Assembly: GCF_000818195.1 (NCBI RefSeq)
Contig: NZ_JTHL01000001.1
Span: forward strand, 950,029 to 982,444
DNA length: 32,416 nucleotides
Origin: Streptomyces sp. 150FB
Lineage (GTDB): Bacteria > Actinomycetota > Actinomycetes > Streptomycetales > Streptomycetaceae
Direction of reading: 5' to 3'
The translations under genes and the position numbers were made by a program. Below the pieces are notes generated by a model. The model saw only the letters and a program-made list of their open reading frames with translations. It was not told the origin of the DNA and made no database searches. Positions 1 through 7,506 of this stretch are shown here, piece after piece; the first letter of the stretch is position 1; every line of letters starts with the position of its first letter.

Positions 1-84
1 AAACCAACCGGCCGCAACCAAGACCCGGCCACAACCACCGCACCGCCCCAGACCACGGCCACCCGCCAGGAGACGCAGCGCTAA
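1..84 (+). CDS. possible 3' tail of an upstream gene (partial)
   Basis: Frame 1 is open from the window edge to a TAA at 82-84 and encodes 27 residues rich in Thr, Pro and Gln, ending in TRQETQR. Third positions are mostly G or C, as in the real genes here. The stop overlaps by a few bases the stop of the convergent membrane hydrolase, a common tail-to-tail arrangement. Too little is present to name a family; a disordered C-terminus is all that can be seen. It could also be a chance open stretch. Confidence 0.33.
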   Translation, partial: KPTGRNQDPATTTAPPQTTATRQETQR

Positions 85-872
85 ATCACGTTCAGCGCCG
101 CCGCCGCCCCCACCCCGCCCAGCACCATGAACGCCGGCATCAGCACCTTGATCTCGACCCAGGCGCCCGCCCTGAACCGCATCCCCTTCGGGGGACCGAT
201 CGGGTACCAGCGCTTGCGGCCCAGCGGGATCGGCCACAGGATCGGGCAGCCCGAGACCGTCAGCGCATCGCCGATGTCGTGGATCAGCGCGCCCAGGATG
301 ATCGGCAGGCCCAGCCACAGGTACTGCTGGCCCGGCTGCTCGAACAGCCACCCCGCACCGTTGCCCGGCTTGTCGAGTATGTCCGCCAGGGTCCACGCAC
401 TGGTCGCGCCGAGGAGCCAGACCAGGATGTCGCTGGACATCCGCGCGGCCTTCCACAGCAGGCCCTCCACCGCCAGGACCATGTGGACGAAGAGGATGAA
501 GAGCACCGCCCAGCGCCCGCCGAGGAGCGCGAGCCCGGAGGCTCCGGCGCCGACGAGGACCGCCCAGAGCCACGTGTGGGTCAGCGTGCGGTGCCCGCCG
601 TTACGGCGGGGGTCACCCGGTTTCCGGGTCGATTTGTACGCCGCGTACGACAGCTTGTCGACGATCTCGCACATCAGCTTCGACACCGGGCCGAACGCCC
701 GCGAGATCGTCGCCGCCTTGTGGTCGAGGTCGGGGGCGAGTGCGGCGCCCGCGCAGATCAGTGCGCCGACCGCCAGTACTGGCCACGGCATGCTGTGGCC
801 GGTGGCGGCCGCCGCGGCTCCCACCCCCAGCCAGGCCGCTGCCCCTGACAGAGAGTGTGCCGGTCCCATCAT
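81..872 (-). CDS. YdjM-family membrane-bound metal-dependent hydrolase
   Basis: 263 residues (261-263 depending on which of two consecutive ATG codons is used; a GGGGCGGG purine run lies upstream). The pattern fits the YdjM/DUF457 family of predicted membrane-bound metal-dependent hydrolases: an N-terminal MGPAHSLSG, a PDLDH motif near residues 47-51, GGHRTLTH near 92-99, and an HDIGD motif near 198-202. These histidines and aspartates would form the metal site. Hydrophobic segments lie at about 13-45, 101-135, 148-165, 185-200 and the C-terminus, so it is a polytopic membrane protein. The substrate is unknown; E. coli YdjM is an SOS-regulated gene, but no LexA box was recognised here. It is divergent from the helicase gene. 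Confidence 0.85.
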   Translation of the reverse strand: MMGPAHSLSGAAAWLGVGAAAAATGHSMPWPVLAVGALICAGAALAPDLDHKAATISRAFGPVSKLMCEIVDKLSYAAYKSTRKPGDPRRNGGHRTLTHTWLWAVLVGAGASGLALLGGRWAVLFILFVHMVLAVEGLLWKAARMSSDILVWLLGATSAWTLADILDKPGNGAGWLFEQPGQQYLWLGLPIILGALIHDIGDALTVSGCPILWPIPLGRKRWYPIGPPKGMRFRAGAWVEIKVLMPAFMVLGGVGAAAALNVI

Positions 873-910
873 GGTCGTACCCGCCCCATTGCAGTTGTGT
901 TCAGGCTCAG

Positions 911-992
911 TTGACAGGGCAGCGTATCGCTAGTGATCTTCGGCCCGTCGCCGGGTTCCCTCATCCGGACGGAAGGCAGGCAAGATGGGGGT
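911..992 (+). promoter_or_regulatory. candidate promoter region of the helicase gene
   Basis: Two readings are possible. A consensus -35 TTGACA is at 911-916 followed by a poor -10 around TAGTGA (931-936). Alternatively a -10-like CAAGAT at 981-986 sits 7 bases before the GTG at 993, which would give a leaderless transcript; there is no well-spaced Shine-Dalgarno (GGAAGG at 971-976 is about 16 bases away). Which is used cannot be decided from sequence. Confidence 0.3.
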
Positions 993-3506
993 GTGACCCT
1001 TATCGATCAGTTGCCGCCGGATGCCGATCCCGATGCCCTCTTCGAGGCCTTCTCCACCTGGGCCGAGGGCCAGGGCATCACGCTCTACCCGGCCCAGGAA
1101 GAGGCGCTGATCGAGGTGGTCTCCGGGGCCAACGTCATCGTTTCGACGCCCACGGGCTCCGGGAAGAGCCTGATCGCGGCCGGTGCGCACTTCACCGCGC
1201 TGGCGCAGGACAAGGTGACGTTCTACACCGCGCCGATCAAGGCGCTGGTGTCGGAGAAGTTCTTCGACCTGTGCAAGCTCTTCGGCACGGAGAACGTCGG
1301 CATGCTCACCGGCGACGCCTCCGTGAACGCCGACGCGCCCGTCATCGCCTGCACCGCCGAGGTGCTCGCCTCGATCGCGCTGCGCGACGGGAAGTACGCC
1401 GACATCGGCCAGGTCGTGATGGACGAGTTCCACTTCTACGCCGAGCCGGACCGTGGCTGGGCGTGGCAGATCCCCATTCTGGAGCTGCCGCAGGCTCAGT
1501 TCATCCTGATGTCGGCGACGCTCGGCGACATGACGCGCTTCGAGGAGGACCTGACCCGGCGTACGGGCCGGCCGACCTCGGTCGTACGGTCGGCGACGCG
1601 CCCGGTGCCGCTGTATTACGAGTACCGGCTGACGCCGATCACCGAGACGCTGACGGAGCTGCTGGAGACCAGGCAGTCGCCGGTCTACATCGTGCACTTC
1701 ACGCAGGCGGCTGCGGTGGAGCGGGCGCAGTCGCTGATGAGCATCAACATGTGTACGCGCGAGGAGAAGGACCGGATCGCCGATCTGATCGGCGGCTTCC
1801 GCTTCACCACCAAGTTCGGCCGGAACCTGTCGCGTTACGTGCGCCACGGCATCGGGGTGCACCACGCCGGCATGCTGCCCAAGTACCGGCGACTGGTGGA
1901 AAAGCTGGCGCAGGCAGGGCTGTTGAAGGTCATCTGCGGTACGGACACGCTGGGCGTCGGGGTCAACGTCCCCATCCGTACGGTGCTGTTCACCGCGCTG
2001 ACCAAGTACGACGGGACCCGCGTACGTACGCTGCGCGCGCGGGAGTTCCACCAGATCGCGGGCCGGGCGGGGCGCGCCGGGTTCGACACGGCGGGGCTGG
2101 TCGTCGCGCAGGCGCCGGAGCATGTCGTGGAGAACGAGAAGGCGCTCGCGAAGGCCGGTGACGATCCGAAGAAGCGCCGCAAGGTGGTCCGCAAGAAGGC
2201 GCCGGAGGGCTTTGTCGCCTGGTCGGAGACGGCGTTCGACAAGCTCATCGCGTCCGATCCCGAGCCGCTGATCTCCCGTTTCCGGGTCACCCACACCATG
2301 CTGCTGTCGGTGATCGCCCGGCCGGGCAACGCCTTCGAGGCGATGCGTCATCTGCTGGAGGACAACCACGAGCCGCGCAAGCAGCAGTTGCGGCACATCA
2401 GGCGCGCCATCGCGATCTACCGTTCGCTGCTCGACGGCGGTGTGGTCGAGCAGTTGGAGACGCCGGACGCGGAGGGCCGGATCGTGCGGCTCACCGTCGA
2501 CCTCCAGCAGAACTTCGCGCTGAACCAGCCGCTGTCGACGTTCGCGCTGGCCTCGTTCGAGCTGCTGGACCCCGAATCCCCTTCGTACGCCCTGGACATG
2601 GTCTCGGTCGTGGAGTCCACGCTGGACGACCCGCGCCAGATCCTCGCGGCGCAGCAGAACAAGGCGCGCGGTGAGGCGGTCGGCGCGATGAAGGCGGAGG
2701 GGATCGAGTACGAGGAGCGGATGGAGCTGCTCCAGGACGTGACGTATCCGCGGCCGCTGGAGGAGCTGCTCGTGCACGCGTACAACACGTACCGCACGAG
2801 CCATCCGTGGGTCGGCGACCATCCTGTGTCGCCCAAGTCGGTGGTCCGCGACATGTACGAACGGGCCCTGACGTTCACGGAGTTCACGTCCCACTACGAG
2901 CTGGCCCGCACCGAGGGTATCGTGCTGCGCTATCTGGCCGGTGCGTACAAGGCGTTCGAACACACCATCCCCGACGACCTGAAGTCGGAGGATCTGGAGG
3001 ATCTGACGGCCTGGCTCGGCGAGATGGTGCGCCAGGTCGACTCCAGCCTCCTCGACGAGTGGGAGCAGCTCGCCAACCCCGAGGTGGAGACGGCGGAACA
3101 GGCGCAGGAGAAGGCCGATCAGGTCCGGCCGGTCACGGGGAACGCGCGTGCCTTCCGGGTCCTCGTGCGCAACGCGATGTTCCGGCGGGTGGAGCTGGCG
3201 GCGCTCGACAAGGTCGGTGAACTCGGTGAGCTGGACGCCGAGTCGGGCTGGGACGCCGACCGGTGGGGCGAGGCGATGGACGCGTACTGGGACGAGTACG
3301 AGGACATGAGCACGGGTCCCGACGCCCGGGGTCCGAAGCTCCTCGCGATCGAGGAGGACGCCGAGCACGGGCTGTGGCGTGTGCGGCAGACCTTCGCCGA
3401 CCCGAACGGCGATCATGACTGGGGCATCAGCGCGGAGGTCGATCTCGCGGCCTCCGACGAGGAGGGCCTGGCCGTGCTGCACGTCACCGCCGTCGGCCAG
3501 CTCTGA
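993..3506 (+). CDS. DEAD/DEAH-box RNA helicase with DUF3516 C-terminal region
   Basis: 837 residues from the GTG at 993; the frame is open 60 bases further up, but those residues are not helicase-like, whereas from 993 the protein begins VTLIDQLPPD. Superfamily 2 motifs are intact: Walker A STPTGSGKS at 51-59, DEFH (a variant DExH) at 144-147, SAT at 174-176, a GTDTLGVGVN stretch near 317-325 and motif VI HQIAGRAGRAGF at 353-364. The order and the GVGVN motif resemble Ski2/Mtr4-type helicases. A basic patch KKRRKVVRKK at 393-402 may contact nucleic acid, and the remaining ~430 residues match the actinobacterial DUF3516 arrangement. An ATP-dependent RNA unwinding role is inferred from family; the partner and substrate are unknown. 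A second gene (thioesterase) starts 65 bases downstream on the same strand. Confidence 0.92.
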   Translation: MTLIDQLPPDADPDALFEAFSTWAEGQGITLYPAQEEALIEVVSGANVIVSTPTGSGKSLIAAGAHFTALAQDKVTFYTAPIKALVSEKFFDLCKLFGTENVGMLTGDASVNADAPVIACTAEVLASIALRDGKYADIGQVVMDEFHFYAEPDRGWAWQIPILELPQAQFILMSATLGDMTRFEEDLTRRTGRPTSVVRSATRPVPLYYEYRLTPITETLTELLETRQSPVYIVHFTQAAAVERAQSLMSINMCTREEKDRIADLIGGFRFTTKFGRNLSRYVRHGIGVHHAGMLPKYRRLVEKLAQAGLLKVICGTDTLGVGVNVPIRTVLFTALTKYDGTRVRTLRAREFHQIAGRAGRAGFDTAGLVVAQAPEHVVENEKALAKAGDDPKKRRKVVRKKAPEGFVAWSETAFDKLIASDPEPLISRFRVTHTMLLSVIARPGNAFEAMRHLLEDNHEPRKQQLRHIRRAIAIYRSLLDGGVVEQLETPDAEGRIVRLTVDLQQNFALNQPLSTFALASFELLDPESPSYALDMVSVVESTLDDPRQILAAQQNKARGEAVGAMKAEGIEYEERMELLQDVTYPRPLEELLVHAYNTYRTSHPWVGDHPVSPKSVVRDMYERALTFTEFTSHYELARTEGIVLRYLAGAYKAFEHTIPDDLKSEDLEDLTAWLGEMVRQVDSSLLDEWEQLANPEVETAEQAQEKADQVRPVTGNARAFRVLVRNAMFRRVELAALDKVGELGELDAESGWDADRWGEAMDAYWDEYEDMSTGPDARGPKLLAIEEDAEHGLWRVRQTFADPNGDHDWGISAEVDLAASDEEGLAVLHVTAVGQL

Positions 3507-3519
3507 GGCCACGGGCTCC

Positions 3520-3549
3520 GAGACCGCCAGCCCTGACACCGCCAGCTCC
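3520..3549. repeat. two tandem imperfect 15-bp units after the helicase stop
   Basis: Units at 3520-3534 and 3535-3549 share 12 of 15 bases around the core ACCGCCAGC. They lie between the helicase stop codon and the ribosome binding site of the thioesterase gene. No stem-loop is formed; they look like a decayed short duplication. Confidence 0.5.
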
Positions 3550-3570
3550 CAGACCGGAGGAGAACGCACC

Positions 3571-4458
3571 GTGACGAACGCCGCCGAGCGTCTTGTCGAC
3601 CTGCTCGACCTGGAGCGGATCGAGGTCGACATCTTCCGCGGTCGCAGCCCGCACGAGTCCCTGCAACGGGTCTTCGGCGGGCAGGTCGCGGGTCAGGCGC
3701 TGGTCGCCGCCGGGCGTACGACGGACGGCGAGCGGCCCGTCAACTCGCTGCACGCGTACTTCCTGCGGCCCGGCGTCCCCGGTGTGCCGATCGTCTATCA
3801 GGTCGAACGGATCAGGGACGGGCGGTCGTTCACCACGCGCCGGGTCACCGGGCTCCAGCAGGGCCGGACGATCTTCAGCCTGACGGCTTCGTTCCACCGC
3901 CCCGAGGAGGGCGGTATCGAGCACCAACTGCCGCCGCGCCTCGACTTTCCCGACCCCGAGTCGCTGCCGAAGGTCTCGGACGAGGTGCGGGAGCATCTCG
4001 GTGAACTGCCGCACGCGATGGAGCGGATGGCGAGGCGTCAGCCGTTCGACATCCGTTACGTCGAGCGGCTGCGCTGGACCCGTGAGGAGGTCAGGGGCGC
4101 CGACGCGCGCAGCGCGGTGTGGATGCGCGCGGTGGGCCCGCTGGGTGACGATCCGCTGGTGCACACCTGCGCGCTGACGTACGCGAGCGACATGACGCTG
4201 CTGGACGCCGTCCGGATCCCGGTCGAGCCGCTGTGGGGGCCGCGCGGCTTTGACATGGCATCCCTGGATCATGCGATGTGGTTCCACCGGCCGTTCCGCG
4301 CTGATGAGTGGTTCCTGTACGACCAGGAGTCCCCGATCGCCACCGGCGGCCGGGGGCTGGCGCGCGGCCGGATCTACGACCGGGAGGGCCGGCTGCTGGT
4401 CTCCGTGGTGCAGGAAGGGCTCTTCCGGCGGCAGGCGGAGCGGGACCCGGCGACCTGA
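3571..4458 (+). CDS. tesB: acyl-CoA thioesterase II (TesB family)
   Basis: 295 residues from the GTG at 3571, chosen because CGGAGGA (3555-3561) is well spaced and because the TesB family begins with a segment like AERLVDLLDLERIE. It hydrolyses acyl-CoA to free fatty acid and CoA. The protein is a double hot-dog: the first half holds VFGGQVAGQALVAA and SLHAYFLRPG, the second SDMTLLDAV (the family catalytic Asp), SLDHAMWFHRPF and VSVVQEGLFR (the catalytic Gln). Length matches E. coli TesB (286). It follows the helicase by 65 bases and could be co-transcribed, though no functional link is obvious. It converges with the small zinc protein, leaving 29 bases between stops. Confidence 0.93.
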   Translation: MTNAAERLVDLLDLERIEVDIFRGRSPHESLQRVFGGQVAGQALVAAGRTTDGERPVNSLHAYFLRPGVPGVPIVYQVERIRDGRSFTTRRVTGLQQGRTIFSLTASFHRPEEGGIEHQLPPRLDFPDPESLPKVSDEVREHLGELPHAMERMARRQPFDIRYVERLRWTREEVRGADARSAVWMRAVGPLGDDPLVHTCALTYASDMTLLDAVRIPVEPLWGPRGFDMASLDHAMWFHRPFRADEWFLYDQESPIATGGRGLARGRIYDREGRLLVSVVQEGLFRRQAERDPAT

Positions 4459-4463
4459 CGGGG

Positions 4464-4497
4464 GCCTCGGTCGCAGTCCCGCCTCGGTCACAGTCCC
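4464..4497. repeat. two tandem 17-bp units overlapping the DUF6011 gene end
   Basis: Units 4464-4480 and 4481-4497 differ at one base (GCCTCGGTCGCAGTCCC versus GCCTCGGTCACAGTCCC). The right-hand unit contains the stop and last codons of the minus-strand DUF6011 gene, so the left-hand unit is a duplicate of that 3' end lying outside the gene, in the gap to the thioesterase stop. Confidence 0.75.
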
Positions 4498-4751
4498 GGG
4501 ATGGTGTCCTGCTCCGCCTCGCGGCGCCGGGTCCTGATGTCGGGCGCCGGCGGATGCAGCTTGGCGTCGCAGGCCGGACCGAGGCCGCTGCGGCGGGAGG
4601 CGGCGCCGGTGAGCGGGCGGCCGCACATGCCGCACTTGACGAGGCGGGGTTCCGCGTCCGGCGCGGGACCGCCCGGCCGGGCGCCGGGCAACTGGAGGCC
4701 GGGCAGCGGAACGTCGGACGACGGCGGGGCGGGCACAGGGGATTCGGGCAC
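4488..4751 (-). CDS. small DUF6011-type zinc-binding protein
   Basis: 87 residues. A proline-rich, probably disordered N-terminus (1-36) leads to a short motif: CGMC at 40-43, GRPLTG, then SRRSGLGPACDAKLH around 52-66. The pattern CxxCGRxL...SR..GxGPxC is that of DUF6011, found as a small zinc-ribbon-like module in actinobacterial and phage proteins; Cys40, Cys43 and Cys61, perhaps with His66, would bind one metal ion. No function is known. It is transcribed toward the thioesterase and away from the peroxidase gene, which starts 85 bases away in the opposite direction. Confidence 0.72.
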   Translation of the reverse strand: MPESPVPAPPSSDVPLPGLQLPGARPGGPAPDAEPRLVKCGMCGRPLTGAASRRSGLGPACDAKLHPPAPDIRTRRREAEQDTIPGL

Positions 4752-4835
4752 GTCCCACCTCTACCAGCCCGGCGGCCGGAACGCGCGCGGCGAGGTCCAC
4801 AATGGGTGTTTAACGTCTGCACCGAGGAGATATCG

Positions 4836-5324
4836 ATGAGCCTTTACGACATCCCGCTGCGCACCCTCACCGGTGAGCCCACGTCCCTCGCCGACTACCG
4901 GGGCAAAGCCGTCCTGGTGGTGAATGTCGCGTCGAAGTGCGGGCTCACTCCGCAGTACGCCGGTCTTGAGCGGCTCCAGAAGCAGTACGGCGACCGCGGC
5001 TTCACGGTCCTCGGCGTGCCCAGCAACCAGTTCGCCGGCCAGGAGCCCGGCAGCGCCGAGGAGATCCAGACCTTCTGCTCGGCCACGTACGGTGTCAGCT
5101 TCCCGCTGCTGGAGAAGACGGACGTCAACGGGGAGACCCGCCACCCCCTGTACGCGGAGCTGACCGCGGCCGCCGACGCCGAGGGTGAGGCCGGCGACGT
5201 GCAGTGGAACTTCGAGAAGTTCCTGCTCTCCCCGCAGGGCGAGGTCGTCGCCCGCATCCGTCCGCGTACGGAGCCGGAGGCCCCCGAGGTCGTGGCGGCG
5301 ATCGAGGCGCAGCTCCCCGCCTGA
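4836..5324 (+). CDS. glutathione peroxidase family protein (thioredoxin-type)
   Basis: 162 residues; ATG at 4836 preceded by GAGGAGA (4824-4830). It reduces hydrogen peroxide and lipid hydroperoxides. The catalytic tetrad can be read: Cys35 in ASKCGLT, Gln69 in NQFAGQEPG, Trp124 and Asn125 in VQWNFEKFL. The peroxidatic residue is Cys, not selenocysteine (codon TGC). A second cysteine, Cys81 in TFCSATYGVSFP, sits where the resolving Cys of thioredoxin-dependent members (such as yeast Gpx3) lies. Actinomycetes use mycothiol and thioredoxin rather than glutathione, so thioredoxin is the likelier electron donor. Cytosolic, no signal peptide. It stands alone, ending in a strong hairpin. Confidence 0.94.
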   Translation: MSLYDIPLRTLTGEPTSLADYRGKAVLVVNVASKCGLTPQYAGLERLQKQYGDRGFTVLGVPSNQFAGQEPGSAEEIQTFCSATYGVSFPLLEKTDVNGETRHPLYAELTAAADAEGEAGDVQWNFEKFLLSPQGEVVARIRPRTEPEAPEVVAAIEAQLPA

Positions 5325-5331
5325 GCCGAGC

Positions 5332-5384
5332 CGTACGACCTGAGTCCGCCCCCGGCGTGCGCGGGGGCGGACTCAGGTCGTACG
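5332..5384. terminator. perfect 23-bp stem-loop, bidirectional terminator
   Basis: Arms 5332-5354 and 5362-5384 are perfectly complementary over 23 bp with a 7-base loop (GCGTGCG). It begins 8 bases after the peroxidase stop and lies between two convergent genes, so it can serve both. There is no T-tract on either side, as is usual for Streptomyces. Confidence 0.88.
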
Positions 5385-5393
5385 AGGTCCGGG

Positions 5394-5423
5394 ACGCGGT
5401 CCGGCGGAACGCGGTCCGGCCGG
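5394..5423. repeat. two tandem 15-bp units before the dehydrogenase stop
   Basis: ACGCGGTCCGGCGGA (5394-5408) is followed at once by ACGCGGTCCGGCCGG (5409-5423), 13 of 15 identical. It sits between the terminator hairpin and the stop codon of the acyl-CoA dehydrogenase. Confidence 0.65.
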
Positions 5424-5427
5424 GTGC

Positions 5428-6657
5428 TCAGCGGATCGGCATGCCCGACAGCGTCCGGGCGATCACCAGGCGCTGGATCTCGCTCGTTCCCTCGAAGATC
5501 GTGTAGATGGCCGCGTCCCTGTGCATGCGCTCGACCGGGTATTCGCGGGTGTAGCCGTTGCCGCCGAGGATCTGTACGGCCTGCGCCGTGACCTCCTTCG
5601 CCGTCTCGCTCGCGTACAGCTTCGACATGGAGCCCTCGGCCGATGTGAAGGGCTTGCCCGTCGTCGCCATCCAGGAGGCGCGCCACACCAGCAGCCGGGA
5701 CGCGTCGATGCGCGTACGCATGTCGGCGAGCTGGAAGGCGATGCCCTGGTTGTCGATGATCGGCCGGCCGAACTGGCTGCGCGTCTTGGCGTAGTCGAGC
5801 GCGACCTCGTAGGCGGCCCTGGCCGTGCCCACCGCCATCGCGCCGACGGCGGGGCGGGACGCCTCGAAGGTGGCCATGGCGGCGTTCTTCACCCGCTCGC
5901 CGCCGGGCGCCGCGGCGCGCTCGCGGGCCCTGGCGAGGCGCTCGTCGAGCTTGTCCTTGCCGCCGAGCAGGCAGTGGCCGGGTATCCGGACGTCCTCAAG
6001 GACGACCTCGGCGGTGTGGGAGGCGCGTATGCCGTGCTTCTTGAACTTCTGGCCCTGGGAGAGCCCCGGGGTCGCCGGCGGGACGATGAAGGACGCGTGG
6101 CCCTTCGTACCCAGCTCGGGGTCGACGACGGCGACGACGACATGGACGTTGGCGATTCCGCCGTTGGTCGCCCAGGTCTTGGTGCCGTTGAGCACCCACT
6201 CGTCCTTCGCCTCGTCGTACACGGCCCGGGTGCGCATGGCCGACACGTCGGAGCCCGCGTCGGGTTCGGACGAGCAGAAGGCGGCGAGCTTCACGTCGTC
6301 GGGGTCGCCGTACATCTGGGGCATCCAGGTGCCGATCTGCTCCTCGGTGCCGTTGGCGAGGACGCCGACGGCCGCGAGGCCCGTACCGACGATGGAGAGG
6401 CCGATGCCCGCGTCGCCCCAGAACAGCTCCTCCATCACCATCGGGATGCCGAGGCCCGTGGGGTCGAAGAACTGCTGGGCGTAGAAGTCGAGGGAGTAGA
6501 CACCGATCTTGGCGGCCTCCTGGATGACCGGCCAGGGGGTCTCCTCACGCTCGTCCCACTCCGCGGCGGCCGGTCGTACGACGTCCGCGGCGAAGCCGTG
6601 CAGCCAGTCGCGGACCTGCTTCTGGTCGTCGTTGAGTTCGAGCGTGAACTCGGCCAT
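5428..6657 (-). CDS. acyl-CoA dehydrogenase
   Basis: 409 residues from ATG 6657, preceded by GGAGGGA; an in-frame ATG 30 bases upstream lacks this. FAD-dependent alpha,beta-dehydrogenation of acyl-CoA thioesters. The first ACAD signature, [18 protein letters not shown] (about 128-145), and the C-terminal block with LGGNGY (364-369) and [10 protein letters not shown] (387-396) are intact; Glu389 is the expected catalytic base. A charged segment at about 233-258 ([16 protein letters not shown]...) is longer than the usual ACAD loop there. Divergent from a TetR-family gene, with paired palindromes between, suggesting control by that regulator and probably by an acyl-CoA-type ligand. Electron acceptor (ETF) genes are not in the window. 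Confidence 0.95.
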   Translation of the reverse strand: MAEFTLELNDDQKQVRDWLHGFAADVVRPAAAEWDEREETPWPVIQEAAKIGVYSLDFYAQQFFDPTGLGIPMVMEELFWGDAGIGLSIVGTGLAAVGVLANGTEEQIGTWMPQMYGDPDDVKLAAFCSSEPDAGSDVSAMRTRAVYDEAKDEWVLNGTKTWATNGGIANVHVVVAVVDPELGTKGHASFIVPPATPGLSQGQKFKKHGIRASHTAEVVLEDVRIPGHCLLGGKDKLDERLARARERAAAPGGERVKNAAMATFEASRPAVGAMAVGTARAAYEVALDYAKTRSQFGRPIIDNQGIAFQLADMRTRIDASRLLVWRASWMATTGKPFTSAEGSMSKLYASETAKEVTAQAVQILGGNGYTREYPVERMHRDAAIYTIFEGTSEIQRLVIARTLSGMPIR

Positions 6658-6700
6658 GTTCCCTCCAGCGCTGTATCGCTTCGTCACCCCACCCGCATTC

Positions 6701-6737
6701 GTTACTTGCGGTAACCACAGTCTGTTACTCGCAAGTA
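6701..6737. promoter_or_regulatory. paired TetR-type operator boxes
   Basis: Box A (6701-6715, GTTACTTGCGGTAAC) and box B (6724-6737, GTTACTCGCAAGTA) each approximate the palindrome TTACTYGCRAGTAA, and the two also form an inverted repeat of each other with one base of slippage. Their starts are 23 bp apart, about two helical turns, so dimers would bind the same DNA face. They lie 43-80 bases upstream of the acyl-CoA dehydrogenase start and about 105 bases upstream of the TetR start. Binding by the adjacent TetR protein is inferred. Confidence 0.6.
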
Positions 6738-6842
6738 GGCCATGTCAACCGATCTCGGTGACCTCCGCCTCCGCAAGCGGCAGGGTGTTACGTTGCGTAG
6801 GCGTGACCGAATCGCTGAGCGGGGCAGGGCGGGGGAGAACCG

Positions 6843-7487
6843 ATGGAAACCACACAGCAGGCCGAGCAGCAGCGCTCGGCGAAGGAGAGACGGCGGCAGT
6901 TGCTGGAGGCCGCCGACCGGGTGGTGCTCAGGGACGGCCCCGGCGCCTCCATGAACGCGATCGCCGCCGAGGCCGGCATCACCAAGCCGATCCTCTACCG
7001 GCACTTCGGCGACAAGGGCGGCCTGTACCGCGCGCTCGCCAAGCGCCACACCGACGCCCTGCTCGACGCCCTGCGGGCCGCGCTCGACGCGCCCGCCGAG
7101 CGGCGCGAGCGGGTCGAGGCGACCCTCGACACCTACCTCGCGGCGATCGAGGCCCGGCCCCAGGTCTACCGGTTCCTGATGCACCCGGCAGAGGACACCT
7201 ACCTGCCGGAGCAGGGCTTCGACGTGGGCCGCCACTCGGCGCCGCTGCTGCGCAGGCTCGGCGAGGAGCTGGCCAAGGTCATCTGGGAGCGCGTCGACCT
7301 CGGCCCCGGCGGCGAGCAGCTCGCGCGGGTCTGGGGCCATGGCATCGTCGGCATGATGCACGCGGCGGGCGACTGGTGGCTCGGCGAACGGCCGTGTTCC
7401 CGGGAGCAGTTGGTACACAGCCTGGCCGACCTGCTGTGGGGGCGGCTGGCCGGCCTGGAGAACCGCGCGGGCGGGCCCGGCTTCTAG
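6843..7487 (+). CDS. TetR-family transcriptional regulator
   Basis: 214 residues; ATG 6843 preceded by GGGGGAG. The N-terminal helix-turn-helix is clear: RRRQLLEAADRVVLRDG, then ASMNAIAAEAGITKPILY and RHFGDKGGLYRAL (about residues 16-62). The C-terminal ligand domain (about 70-214) contains LARVWGHGIVGMMHAAGDWWL, typical of TetR proteins of the fatty-acid/lipid type, with several Trp residues that could line a hydrophobic pocket. Divergent from the acyl-CoA dehydrogenase, so it most likely represses that gene and itself through the boxes at 6701-6737. It converges with the deformylase gene with 19 bases between stops. Confidence 0.93.
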   Translation: METTQQAEQQRSAKERRRQLLEAADRVVLRDGPGASMNAIAAEAGITKPILYRHFGDKGGLYRALAKRHTDALLDALRAALDAPAERRERVEATLDTYLAAIEARPQVYRFLMHPAEDTYLPEQGFDVGRHSAPLLRRLGEELAKVIWERVDLGPGGEQLARVWGHGIVGMMHAAGDWWLGERPCSREQLVHSLADLLWGRLAGLENRAGGPGF

Positions 7488-7506
7488 GCCCTCTCGTACG
7501 AACGGC

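Noticed and set aside
930..3632. A 900-residue open frame antisense to the helicase gene
   Set aside because: High-GC third-position bias opens the complementary frame; the product is Arg/Leu/Val-rich with no domain, and the sense strand carries all helicase motifs.
5521..6714. A ~400-residue open frame antisense to the acyl-CoA dehydrogenase
   Set aside because: Low-complexity Gly/Val/Leu/Arg product mirrors the codon bias of the real gene; no start signal or family.
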